Shown here: piece after piece, positions 15,953 through 23,830 of the stretch
Layout: each line of letters opens with the position of its first letter
How positions within the stretch are numbered: the stretch's first letter is position 1
Assembly: GCA_002350705.1 (NCBI GenBank)
Contig: DEFH01000033.1
Coordinates: 6,651-48,640, forward strand
From: Ruminococcaceae bacterium UBA2857
Lineage (GTDB): Bacteria; Bacillota; Clostridia; Oscillospirales; Acutalibacteraceae
Reading direction: 5' to 3'
Length of the DNA: 41,990 bases
Made by a program: the position numbers and the translations under genes
Notes under the pieces: model-generated
Told to the model about the DNA's origin: nothing
The model's database searches: none
What the model saw: the letters and a program-made list of their open reading frames with translations, nothing else

Positions 15953-16708
15953 ATGAATTACCAAAACTATCATCTGAAAAACAGTGATGTCCCCGATATG
16001 CCTGAAGAAACCGATTGTCCGCAGGACAATGCCGCTGTCAGCCGTATCATTGAAACAGGCTCTATCCTCTCCGATAACGGTGAATATCTCGTGCAGTGCA
16101 TGACCATTATCGGACAGATTGAAGGACATTATATCCTCTCTCCTCAGAACAAAACAACCAAATATGAGCATATCATTCCTCAGTTGGTTGCCGTTGAGCA
16201 GGATCGGAGAATTGACGGTTTATTAATGATTCTGAATACCGTAGGCGGTGACGTGGAGGCAGGTCTGGCAATTGCCGAACTGATGGCAGGTATGAAAAAA
16301 CCTGTTGTATCACTGGTTTTGGGCGGCGGTCACTCTATTGGTGTCCCCATTGCAGTGGCTGCCAAAAAATCCTTTATTGCCAAATCCGCCACCATGACCA
16401 TCCATCCCGTCAGAATGAACGGTCTGATGTTGGGGGTACCGCAGGCTTTTGAATACTTTCAGCGGATGCAACAGCGTATCACAGGCTTTGTTACGGAACA
16501 TTCCCATATCTCCGCCGAAAGATACAACCGGCTCGCTATGAATACGGATGAGCTTGTTATGGACATCGGCACCATTTTGGACGGCACGGAAGCCGTACAG
16601 GAGGGACTCATTGACAGTATCGGTGATTTAAACGATGCTGTCCGTGCACTGTACAAGATGATCGAAAAAAACAAACGGCTTTCCAAAAAAAGAAAGCCGC
16701 ACAGGTAA
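15953..16708 (+). CDS. ClpP-class serine protease, TepA-like
   Basis: A 251-residue cytoplasmic ClpP/crotonase-fold peptidase. Key parts: LMILNTVGGDVEAGLAIAELMAG (residues about 91-113), the nucleophile motif GGGHSIGVP (Ser128) and TIHPVRMNG (His151). The arrangement and length match Bacillus TepA-type proteins linked to protein export and spore protein turnover. A Lys/Arg-rich tail (KNKRLSKKRKPHR) ends the protein. SD GGGAGG precedes the ATG. uppP follows after 55 bp with a hairpin in between. Confidence 0.88.
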   Translation: MNYQNYHLKNSDVPDMPEETDCPQDNAAVSRIIETGSILSDNGEYLVQCMTIIGQIEGHYILSPQNKTTKYEHIIPQLVAVEQDRRIDGLLMILNTVGGDVEAGLAIAELMAGMKKPVVSLVLGGGHSIGVPIAVAAKKSFIAKSATMTIHPVRMNGLMLGVPQAFEYFQRMQQRITGFVTEHSHISAERYNRLAMNTDELVMDIGTILDGTEAVQEGLIDSIGDLNDAVRALYKMIEKNKRLSKKRKPHR

Positions 16709-16716
16709 CATATCTC

Positions 16717-16737
16717 CGGCAGAAATTTTTTCTGCCG
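16717..16737 (+). other. Intercistronic hairpin between tepA-like gene and uppP
   Basis: CGGCAGAAA and TTTCTGCCG form a perfect 9-bp stem with a 3-base loop. There is no T-run after it, so it is more likely an mRNA-processing or stabilising hairpin than a terminator. Confidence 0.5.
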
Positions 16738-16763
16738 CCTATTATTGGGAGGTACATACACTT

Positions 16764-17693
16764 ATGAATCTTTTTGAAGCAATCTTTCAGGGTATCATAC
16801 AGGGTTTGACAGAATTCCTGCCTGTTTCCAGCAGCGGTCATCTGACCATTTGTCAGCACATTTTCGGTATGGAGGAAAATAACCTGTTTTTCTCCGTTAT
16901 GCTCCACATCGGTACACTGGCTGCGGTGCTGATTGTCTATTGCAAGCTGGTTCTCAAGCTGTTCAAATCCCTCGGACGCATTCTGAAAAAACTCTTTACC
17001 GGAAGTTTTAAATGGAAAGAAATGGACGGTGAAGAGAATCTGGCAATGATGATTATCATCGGTCTGCTGCCGCTGTTCCTGCTGTTTCTCCCTATTCCCG
17101 GAACAGGCATGAAAATCAAAGACCTGGCGGATTTATTTTCAAAGTCCGGTTTCTTCATCATTGTAGGACTTTCCCTGCTGACAACAAGTGTCCTGCTTTT
17201 TCTCGGCAACAGAGCCAACCAAAAAGTTGCCGAACAAAACCGCAAACCAAGACGACGCTTTAAAATTCCGGATGCCGTCACCGTTGGTCTGACACAGTGC
17301 TGTGCCGCCCTGTTCCCCGGTCTGTCACGTTCCGGTTCTACACTGGCTGCCAGTCAGCTTCGGGGCATTAACAAGCAGGTCGCTCTGGATTATTCTTTCC
17401 TGCTCGGCACGCCTGCCATTGTAGCCGCCGCTCTCCTTGAAGGAAAAGACGCTCTTTTCCCTGATAACGGCGGGGCTGTTTCAATCGACTGGCTGCCTGT
17501 GATTGTCGGTATGCTTGTTTCGGCAGTTGTCGGATTCTTTGCCATCAAGCTGTTCAAATGGCTTCTCTCCACTGACAGAATGATTATCTTTATTGTCTAC
17601 ACTGCCGTTGTCGGTGCAGCAATTTCCGTCATCAGCGTGATCGAACTCTGTCTCGGCGTTAATCTCTTTACGCATACAGCTCTTGTATTTTAA
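16764..17693 (+). CDS. uppP: Undecaprenyl-diphosphatase UppP (BacA)
   Basis: A 309-residue polytopic membrane enzyme that recycles undecaprenyl pyrophosphate to the lipid carrier for peptidoglycan and teichoic acid synthesis. The active-site motifs are visible: GLTEFLPVSSSGH (residues about 14-26) and LFPGLSRSGSTLAASQLRG (about 190-208). Eight or so helices follow the family pattern. The mid-protein cytoplasmic loop is longer than in short family members. SD TTGGGAGG precedes the ATG. The family is known to affect bacitracin tolerance when over-expressed. Confidence 0.96.
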   Translation: MNLFEAIFQGIIQGLTEFLPVSSSGHLTICQHIFGMEENNLFFSVMLHIGTLAAVLIVYCKLVLKLFKSLGRILKKLFTGSFKWKEMDGEENLAMMIIIGLLPLFLLFLPIPGTGMKIKDLADLFSKSGFFIIVGLSLLTTSVLLFLGNRANQKVAEQNRKPRRRFKIPDAVTVGLTQCCAALFPGLSRSGSTLAASQLRGINKQVALDYSFLLGTPAIVAAALLEGKDALFPDNGGAVSIDWLPVIVGMLVSAVVGFFAIKLFKWLLSTDRMIIFIVYTAVVGAAISVISVIELCLGVNLFTHTALVF

Positions 17694-17699
17694 TCTCCG

Positions 17700-17728
17700 T
17701 CGGGCAGCATTTTTGAAGTGTTGCCCGA
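17700..17728 (+). terminator. Hairpin after uppP
   Basis: TCGGGCA/TGCCCGA arms close a stem over 17700-17728, followed by TTTATTTC. It is a plausible but weak terminator before ftsK. Confidence 0.5.
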
Positions 17729-17768
17729 TTTATTTCAAATATTTTTTGTGAAAAGAGGTGTATTACTT

Positions 17769-20700
17769 TTGGCGGCTAATTCTAAAAATGCTTCTGCCTC
17801 CAAAAAAAATCCGTCCGGCAAGAAACCTTCGCAAAAATCCGATAACAGCCCTAAAAAGCCTGCTAAAAAGCCTGCCGTTGATCCCCAAAAACGAGCCGAA
17901 CTGCAAAAATACATCAGAAGAAAACGACTGCAGAAAGCTTTGATTCTGTTGGGAATCGGCTTTTTCTGTGTACTGTTCTTCATGATAAACGGTGAAAAAT
18001 TCTGGGAAGTTCTTCATCAATGCTATTGGGGACTGTTCGGCTTTATGGGATTCTGTATCCCCATATTCTGTGTTTACTATGCCTATCAGCTTGCCACCAC
18101 AAAACGAATCCGCTATTTTACCGAGCGTTTCACACTGCTGGTTGTCACAGTCCTGTTGTTTGCCGCTGTTTTTTTCTCATTCGGCTCGGCAGGAATGGAT
18201 CTCGAAGACTATGGCACCGAACTGATGGAATGTTTCCGCAAGGGCGGACAGCATATCGGTACAGGCTTTATCGGTGGCCTTCTGGGAATCCCTGTTGCCA
18301 AAATCTTTGGTGCAACAGGCGGAGGCATTATTCTGCTGCTGCTTTTCTTGTTGTCTTTTTATCAGACTGTCAAAGTGCTGTTTGCACAAACGATTGAAAA
18401 ATTCCGTGAACCTGTCAGCGAAAAAATTATGGCAACCGTTGAACTCCGCAAGCGTATCCGTGAAGAAGAACAAAAAATCAAAGAAGAACAGATTCAAAAA
18501 ATGCAGGAGGAATTCATTAAAAAACAGGCTGAAAAACGTGCCGCTGCCGAACAAAAAAACGAACCTCCAAAAGAACAAAAAGAAACCCAAACACCCAAAC
18601 CACAGACAGAACCGTTTGTTTCCCTGCATAAGAATCCTTTTTACCGTCCCGAAAAAAATCAGGAGACTTCTCCCGCTGCTTCACGCACTGCCAAAAAAGG
18701 CGTTGTAAAAAAACTGGTTTCCAAGCTTGCCGCTCCTCCCGAAATTTTTGAAGATCCTCATGCCGATCCTGTCTTTGTCCCCGATGCAGCATCACAGGAT
18801 ATTCCGAAAAATCAGGAACCCGAAACCGTTCCTCAGGGCGTCCTCAAAAAACAGGAACCCGAAACCGTTCCTCAGGGTGTCCTCAAAAAACAAAAACCCG
18901 AAACCGTTCCAAAAGACGTTCTGAAAAAACAGGAATCCGAATCACCCAAAATGATCAATATGGATTTTATCGGTTCGGATGTGGCGGAATTCCCTGAAAA
19001 TATCAGCATCGACTACTCCCAATTCCATCAAAAACAAGAAGATTCCTCTCCCAAATATGACGAACAATATATCAACGGAGAATTTTTCTCCCCCGTCTTT
19101 AAAAAGCCCAAGAAACATAAGCGTACCGAAAAGCCTGCTCCTCCCAAACAGGAACAGGAAAAAATGCCCGAAACGATTGAAATCTCTGTTTCAGATGTCA
19201 AAAAACAGCTCAAAAAGCCTGATATTTCCGAGCCTGTCAAGGCGGATGAAAATGCTTATCTCAAACCGCCCTTTACTTTGCTGGAGCCGCCTGTGCGTGA
19301 AAATGCCGAAAATGTTTCGCAGGAGTTAAACACCAGTGCTGTCAAGCTTGTAGACACGCTCAAAAGCTTTGGCGTTCAGACCAGTATTATCAATATCAGT
19401 CGTGGCCCCTCTGTGACACGCTATGAACTTCAGCCCGCTTCCGGTGTCAAAATCAGCAAAATTACCAACCTTTCCGATGACATCGCCATGAATCTGGCCG
19501 CTACCGGTGTGCGTATCGAAGCACCTATCCCCGGCAAGTCTGCCGTCGGTATCGAAGTCCCCAACAAAAATGTCAGCGTTGTCAAAATGCGTTCTCTTGT
19601 CGAATCCACGGAATTCCAGAACGCCAAAAGCAAACTCACGGTCGCTCTCGGTATGGATATTACAGGCAAAATTACCCTTGCCGATCTCGGCAAAATGCCT
19701 CACCTGCTCATTGCAGGTTCTACCGGTTCGGGTAAGTCCGTCTGCATCAACTCCATGATTATCAGCCTGCTGTACAAATCCAGTCCCGAAGAAGTCAAAC
19801 TCATGCTGATTGATCCGAAAGTCGTGGAACTGGGTGTTTATAACGGTATTCCGCATCTGCTTGTGCCTGTCGTGACAGATCCCCGAAAAGCCGCAGGTGC
19901 TCTGAACTGGGCTGTCAATGAAATGCTTGAACGCTACAAGACTTTTGCAGAGTATAATGTCCGTGATATGCACAGTTACAACCGCCTTGTTGACAGACAA
20001 AATGCTCAGGCTGTCGAAAATGATTCCCCCGAAGAAACAACAGAGCGTACCTTTGAAGAAGATGAAATGCTCGCTCAGGCAAAAGCCGACATCAACAATG
20101 CCAAAGAACCGCCCAAAGAAATTCATAAACTCGAAAAAATGTGCCAGATTGTCATTGTCATTGATGAGCTGGCAGACTTGATGATGGCGGCTCCCAATGA
20201 TGTAGAAGAATCTATCTGTCGTCTGGCACAGATGGCTCGTGCGGCAGGTATGCACCTTGTCATCGCTACACAAAGACCGTCTGTTGATGTCATCACAGGT
20301 CTGATTAAAGCCAATGTTCCCAGCCGTATTGCTTTTGCCGTGAAATCTCAGATAGACTCCCGTACCATTCTCGATTCAGGCGGTGCGGAAAAACTTCTCG
20401 GACGCGGCGATATGCTGTTCTCTCCCATCGGCATTACCAAGCCCATTCGTGTACAGGGCGGATTGGTCGAGGACACCGAAATCGAAAATGTCGTCAACTT
20501 CATTAAAAACAACAAGATTGTCGAATATGACAAGGATGTGATGGACGAAATTGAGAAAAATGCCGCTGCCGACAAAAGCAAGGACAACGACAATACCGAC
20601 AGTGACGCCGATCCCATGATCGAACAAGCCATTGAATGTGTTGTGGAGGTCGGACAGGCTTCCACCTCTCTTCTGCAAAGGCGGCTGCGTGTGGGCTATG

Positions 20701-20831
20701 CAAGGGCAGGGCGACTGGTTGACGAAATGGAACGCATGGGCATTGTGGGACCGCATCAGGGTGCAAAACCCCGTGATGTTCTCATGACACGTCAGCAGTG
20801 GCTGGAAAGAAATCTACAGAAAAGCGATTAA
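17769..20831 (+). CDS. ftsK: FtsK/SpoIIIE DNA translocase
   Basis: A 1020-residue DNA pump. Layout: Lys-rich N-terminus, four transmembrane helices (about residues 55-190), a long charged linker with a coiled-coil stretch and three 13-residue repeats, then the motor. Walker A is IAGSTGSGKSV (about residue 650), Walker B IVIDELADLMM (about 797), then ATQRPSVDVITG and the C-terminal gamma winged-helix domain. The motor carries an extra acidic insert of about 50 residues before Walker B. The start is TTG at 17769 behind GAGGTG. It moves DNA at division and, in sporulating relatives, into the forespore. Confidence 0.95.
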   Translation: MAANSKNASASKKNPSGKKPSQKSDNSPKKPAKKPAVDPQKRAELQKYIRRKRLQKALILLGIGFFCVLFFMINGEKFWEVLHQCYWGLFGFMGFCIPIFCVYYAYQLATTKRIRYFTERFTLLVVTVLLFAAVFFSFGSAGMDLEDYGTELMECFRKGGQHIGTGFIGGLLGIPVAKIFGATGGGIILLLLFLLSFYQTVKVLFAQTIEKFREPVSEKIMATVELRKRIREEEQKIKEEQIQKMQEEFIKKQAEKRAAAEQKNEPPKEQKETQTPKPQTEPFVSLHKNPFYRPEKNQETSPAASRTAKKGVVKKLVSKLAAPPEIFEDPHADPVFVPDAASQDIPKNQEPETVPQGVLKKQEPETVPQGVLKKQKPETVPKDVLKKQESESPKMINMDFIGSDVAEFPENISIDYSQFHQKQEDSSPKYDEQYINGEFFSPVFKKPKKHKRTEKPAPPKQEQEKMPETIEISVSDVKKQLKKPDISEPVKADENAYLKPPFTLLEPPVRENAENVSQELNTSAVKLVDTLKSFGVQTSIINISRGPSVTRYELQPASGVKISKITNLSDDIAMNLAATGVRIEAPIPGKSAVGIEVPNKNVSVVKMRSLVESTEFQNAKSKLTVALGMDITGKITLADLGKMPHLLIAGSTGSGKSVCINSMIISLLYKSSPEEVKLMLIDPKVVELGVYNGIPHLLVPVVTDPRKAAGALNWAVNEMLERYKTFAEYNVRDMHSYNRLVDRQNAQAVENDSPEETTERTFEEDEMLAQAKADINNAKEPPKEIHKLEKMCQIVIVIDELADLMMAAPNDVEESICRLAQMARAAGMHLVIATQRPSVDVITGLIKANVPSRIAFAVKSQIDSRTILDSGGAEKLLGRGDMLFSPIGITKPIRVQGGLVEDTEIENVVNFIKNNKIVEYDKDVMDEIEKNAAADKSKDNDNTDSDADPMIEQAIECVVEVGQASTSLLQRRLRVGYARAGRLVDEMERMGIVGPHQGAKPRDVLMTRQQWLERNLQKSD
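18813..18929 (+). repeat. Three 39-bp tandem repeats in the ftsK linker
   Basis: Units at 18813-18851, 18852-18890 and 18891-18929 each encode a version of QEPETVPQGVLKK. The first two are nearly identical and the third is diverged, as expected from recent in-frame expansion of a disordered linker. Confidence 0.85.
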
Positions 20832-20871
20832 CCAACAAAACAGGAGTGAGAAGTTCAGAACTTCTCACTCC
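20821..20871 (+). repeat. Direct repeat copy 1: ftsK 3' end plus terminator
   Basis: 51 bp covering the last codons and stop of ftsK and a hairpin. A 50-bp copy lies at 21147-21196, with one A deleted and one A-to-G change. The two copies flank the first RHH gene, 326 bp start to start. Confidence 0.9.
20843..20871 (+). terminator. Terminator of ftsK
   Basis: A perfect 13-bp stem (GGAGTGAGAAGTT / AACTTCTCACTCC) with loop CAG. The T-run after it is poor, so termination efficiency is uncertain. Confidence 0.65.
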
Positions 20872-20886
20872 ATTCTAAAAAAACTA

Positions 20887-20927
20887 TTGACTTTTTTGTG
20901 TACACGGTGTATAATTTATGTGTACAC
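20887..20927 (+). promoter_or_regulatory. Promoter and palindromic operator of RHH gene 1
   Basis: TTGACT (20887-20892), 17-bp spacer and a perfect TATAAT (20910-20915). Two identical 8-bp palindromes GTGTACAC lie at 20898-20905 (in the spacer) and 20920-20927 (at the start site), 22 bp apart, on the same helix face. This is what an autoregulating RHH dimer pair would bind. Confidence 0.75.
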
Positions 20928-20945
20928 GAGAATTGAGGTGTTCAC

Positions 20946-21128
20946 ATGGGTTCCCGTGTCGGCAGACCAAAAAGTGATAACCCAAAAGATATTCAGCTCA
21001 AAATCAGAGCCGACAAACAAACGATTGAAGATTTAAATTTCTGCTGTGAAAAAACAAATCTGAATCGAAGTGATATTATCAGATTGGGTATCCAAAAAGT
21101 TAAACAAGAAGTTCAAAACAAAAAATAA
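20946..21128 (+). CDS. Small ribbon-helix-helix (CopG-like) DNA-binding protein 1
   Basis: A 60-residue basic protein starting MGSRVGRPKSDNPKDIQLKI. The short strand IQLKIRAD, helix TIEDLNFCCEKT and helix NRSDIIRLGIQKVKQE fit the RHH fold. A GRP turn near the N-terminus is shared with the second small gene. SD GAGG sits 7 bases upstream. It lies alone between two copies of the ftsK 3' end, with no toxin-like partner beside it. Its own promoter palindromes suggest self-repression. Confidence 0.75.
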   Translation: MGSRVGRPKSDNPKDIQLKIRADKQTIEDLNFCCEKTNLNRSDIIRLGIQKVKQEVQNKK

Positions 21129-21146
21129 CAGCAACTATCCACCGAC

Positions 21147-21196
21147 CAAAGCGATTAACCAACAAACAGGAGTGAGAGGTTCAGAACTTCTCACTC
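21147..21196 (+). repeat. Direct repeat copy 2 of the ftsK 3' end plus terminator
   Basis: 50 bp nearly identical to 20821-20871, including the final ftsK codons, which here have no function. The sequence upstream of this copy does not resemble ftsK, so the homology ends sharply at the repeat edge. Confidence 0.9.
21168..21196 (+). terminator. Duplicated hairpin terminator after RHH gene 1
   Basis: GGAGTGAGAGGTT/AACTTCTCACTCC stem with a single G-T pair and loop CAG. It gives RHH gene 1 its own terminator-like end. Confidence 0.6.
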
Positions 21197-21258
21197 CTAA
21201 ATGATACCCTTACAAAATTACTGCTTACTGATAATTTATTAATTCATGGGAAATTTAC

Positions 21259-21303
21259 TTGACTTTTGGGCTACAATAATCTATAATAATTTATGGGCTA
21301 CAA
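21259..21303 (+). promoter_or_regulatory. Promoter and repeated operator of RHH gene 2
   Basis: TTGACT (21259-21264), 17-bp spacer, TATAAT (21282-21287). The 10-mer TGGGCTACAA occurs twice in direct orientation, at 21267-21276 and 21294-21303, flanking the -10 box. The layout parallels RHH gene 1 but with a different sequence. Confidence 0.7.
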
Positions 21304-21318
21304 AATAAAGAGGTGAAA

Positions 21319-21492
21319 ATGATGTCCCAAAAAGGCAGACCAACCGATAATAAAAAAGGAAAACCGATTCATGTTAGGCTTGATGAAAAATCTGATAATA
21401 TTCTTGAAAAATATACGCAACAAGAAAATATCAGCAGAGCCGAGGCAGTTCGGAGAGGTATTTTAAAGTTGGAAAGCGATATAAAAAAATAA
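21319..21492 (+). CDS. Small ribbon-helix-helix (CopG-like) DNA-binding protein 2
   Basis: A 57-residue paralogue-like protein (or 55 or 56 if the second ATG, 21322, is used), with GAGGTG upstream. It reads MMSQKGRPTDNKKGKPIHVR, then LDEKSDNILEKYTQQ and NISRAEAVRRGILKLES, giving the same GRP turn, strand and two-helix pattern as RHH protein 1 at low identity. It too stands alone behind its own promoter. Target sites beyond its promoter are unknown. Confidence 0.72.
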   Translation: MMSQKGRPTDNKKGKPIHVRLDEKSDNILEKYTQQENISRAEAVRRGILKLESDIKK

Positions 21493-21535
21493 ATACACTC
21501 TGCTCACATCTTGGCGGACGTACAGAAGTGTATTT
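21491..21535 (+). terminator. Possible terminator of RHH gene 2
   Basis: AAATACACT pairs with AGTGTATTT (9 bp) around a 27-base loop, starting at the stop codon. The T-run is weak. Confidence 0.4.
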
Positions 21536-21590
21536 ATCTCCGACAGACTGTTCTGTCTGAAATCTATTATATATCAGACAGGCTTTCTTG

Positions 21591-21606
21591 TCAAATTTAA
21601 ATTTGA
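21591..21606. promoter_or_regulatory. 16-bp perfect palindrome upstream of the 107-residue gene
   Basis: TCAAATTTAAATTTGA is a perfect palindrome ending just before the SD AAAGGAAG. It may be a protein-binding site, or chance in AT-rich DNA. Confidence 0.35.
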
Positions 21607-21621
21607 AAGGAAGTTTTATCT

Positions 21622-21945
21622 GTGAATGACTTTGAACAGCTTTTTAACCCGAATGTCTATTCCGAAACAGCAATGCCATTTGTGACCGCTGTGTGCAAGC
21701 TTCTTGACAACACTGTTTTCTGCGATGTTTCACATGAGATTTCTGAATGCAGAAATAAATACGGCACTATTTATGACAGCTTCTGCGACTCCCTCAACAG
21801 TGAACAGAAAGATTTCTTGCAGAAATTCTCCCCTATGCCACTGGAAGAGGCTGAAAAAGATGCAAGGGAACATTTTAACAGAGGCTTTCGGTTCGGTGTC
21901 CTGCTGATGATGGAGGTTCTGGGTGAAAAAGCTCTCAGCAATTAA
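21622..21945 (+). CDS. 107-residue hypothetical protein upstream of htpG
   Basis: It starts at GTG with SD AAAGGAAG. The predicted protein is helical and acidic, with a central Cys-containing stretch (DNTVFCDVSHEISECRN) and a C-terminal amphipathic part (HFNRGFRFGVLLMMEVLGEKAL). It resembles small helical accessory proteins of Clostridia, but I do not recognise a named family. It ends 22 bp before htpG and may be co-transcribed with it. Confidence 0.65.
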   Translation: MNDFEQLFNPNVYSETAMPFVTAVCKLLDNTVFCDVSHEISECRNKYGTIYDSFCDSLNSEQKDFLQKFSPMPLEEAEKDAREHFNRGFRFGVLLMMEVLGEKALSN

Positions 21946-21967
21946 TTTTTATTGGAGGTCTTTTGTA

Positions 21968-23779
21968 ATGAAACGTGAAGGACAAATCAAAGTTGATTCG
22001 GAAAATCTTTTTCCTATCATCAAAAAATGGCTTTACTCCGACAAGGATATTTTTGTGCGTGAGCTTGTCGCCAATGCCTGCGACGCTGTTAAAAAATATC
22101 AGAGTCTCTGCCTGATTGGTGAAATGCAGGATGACGGTGTGAAACCCAGAATTGATGTCATTCTGGACAAGGACAACAAAACCCTGACTTTCTCCGACAA
22201 CGGTATCGGCATGACGGACGAGGAAGTTGAAAAATACATCACTCAGATCGCTTTTTCGGGTGCTCAGGAGTTCCTTGAAAAATACAAGGACAAAACAGAT
22301 GCCGATGCAGGTATTATCGGACACTTTGGTCTGGGCTTTTATTCCGCTTACATGGTTTCCGATACGGTAGAAATCGAAACGCTCTCCTGCCGGAAAGATG
22401 CTGCTCCCGTCCATTGGGAAAGCGACGGCAGTCATACTTATGAAATTTCCGACGGCAATCGTACGCAAAAGGGTACAAGTGTGATTCTGCATATCTCCGA
22501 GGACGGTACGGAATTCCTTGATGAATACAAACTCCGTGAAGTACTCAGAAAATACTGCAAATTCATGCCGTATGAAATTTTCTTTACCGTTGCCGGTACC
22601 GAGAAAAAAGAGGACAAAGAAGAAAAACCTCTCAACAACACCACTCCCCTCTGGCTCAAAGCTCCCAAAGACTGCACCACAGAAGAATATGAGGATTTCT
22701 ACCGTGAAACCTTTGCCGACCTGAATATGCCGCTGTTCTGGATTCACCTGAATGTAGACTATCCTTTCAGATTAAAGGGTATTCTCTATTTCCCCAAGCA
22801 GACAGACAAATTACAGGTGATGCCCGGTGAAATCAAACTTTTCTCCAATCAGGTATACATTGCCGACAATATCAAGGAAGTTGTGCCTGAATTCCTGATG
22901 CTCCTGAAAGGTGTCATTGACTGTCCCGACCTGCCCTTGAACGTGTCACGTTCTTTCCTGCAAAATGACGGTGAGGTTGCCAAAATTTCCAAGCACATCA
23001 CCAAAAAAGTTGCCGACAAACTCACCTCTGTTTTCAAGAATGAACGCAAGAGTTATGAAAGCTACTGGGATGATATTTCTCCGTTTATCAAATTCGGCTG
23101 CATTAAAGACGAAAAGTTTTACGAGCGTGTCAAGGACATCATGCTCTACAAAACCATCAATGAGGAATACAAGACCTTTGCAGAGCTTCCGAAGCAGGGC
23201 GACAAAGTATATTATGTTTCCAGTATGGATGTACAGGCCCAGTACGTCAAAATGTTCAAAGATAACGGTCTTGACGCTGTTATTCTCGAACACAATATCG
23301 ACACTCATTTTGTCAGCTTCCTTGAATACAAGGAAACCGATACCAAATTTGTCAGAATCGACTCTGAAATCGGTGACGCCCTGAAATCCGATACTTCCGA
23401 AACCGTTGAAAACAATGATGAAATCATCAAAATTTTCAAAGACGCTCTCAGCATGGAAAAACTTACCGTACAGGCACAGTCTCTCAAAACAGCCGATACC
23501 CCTGCCATTATTACCATCAACGAGTATGAACGACGCATGAATGACATCAACAAAATTTACGGCAGTATGTTTGGTGCTGCTGCTCCCGTTTCCGAAACGC
23601 TCATTATCAATACACAAAACAGTATTGTTAAAAAGCTCCCCTCTCTTGACAGCGAGAAACAGACTCTTCTCTGCAAGCATATCTATGACCTTGCCGTTAT
23701 CAGTCAGCGGAAACTGACAGCTGACGAACTGGACGGCTTTATTGAAAGAAGCGTACAGGTGCTCGGCTTTATCGGCTGA
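21968..23779 (+). CDS. htpG: Molecular chaperone HtpG (Hsp90)
   Basis: A 603-residue ATP-dependent chaperone. The N-terminal GHKL ATPase has ELVANACDA (Glu and Asn of the ATP site), SDNGIGMT and GHFGLGFYSAYMV. The middle domain has LNVSRSFLQND, and the C-terminal dimerisation half is present. Length is near the bacterial norm (about 620). The ATG at 21968 has GGAGG upstream; the frame extends further but overlaps the preceding gene. Confidence 0.96.
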   Translation: MKREGQIKVDSENLFPIIKKWLYSDKDIFVRELVANACDAVKKYQSLCLIGEMQDDGVKPRIDVILDKDNKTLTFSDNGIGMTDEEVEKYITQIAFSGAQEFLEKYKDKTDADAGIIGHFGLGFYSAYMVSDTVEIETLSCRKDAAPVHWESDGSHTYEISDGNRTQKGTSVILHISEDGTEFLDEYKLREVLRKYCKFMPYEIFFTVAGTEKKEDKEEKPLNNTTPLWLKAPKDCTTEEYEDFYRETFADLNMPLFWIHLNVDYPFRLKGILYFPKQTDKLQVMPGEIKLFSNQVYIADNIKEVVPEFLMLLKGVIDCPDLPLNVSRSFLQNDGEVAKISKHITKKVADKLTSVFKNERKSYESYWDDISPFIKFGCIKDEKFYERVKDIMLYKTINEEYKTFAELPKQGDKVYYVSSMDVQAQYVKMFKDNGLDAVILEHNIDTHFVSFLEYKETDTKFVRIDSEIGDALKSDTSETVENNDEIIKIFKDALSMEKLTVQAQSLKTADTPAIITINEYERRMNDINKIYGSMFGAAAPVSETLIINTQNSIVKKLPSLDSEKQTLLCKHIYDLAVISQRKLTADELDGFIERSVQVLGFIG

Positions 23780-23791
23780 TATATCACAAAA

Positions 23792-23830
23792 ATCCTGCTG
23801 TACTTTGCGGTACAGCAGGATCGATTTTTT
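23792..23830. terminator. Bidirectional terminator between htpG and glycosyltransferase gene
   Basis: A perfect 12-bp stem (ATCCTGCTGTAC/GTACAGCAGGAT) with T-runs on both strands, lying between convergent genes. Confidence 0.85.

Noticed and set aside
19326..20273. Leftward open frame of 315 codons
   Set aside because: Antisense of the ftsK motor region, whose forward reading has clear Walker motifs.
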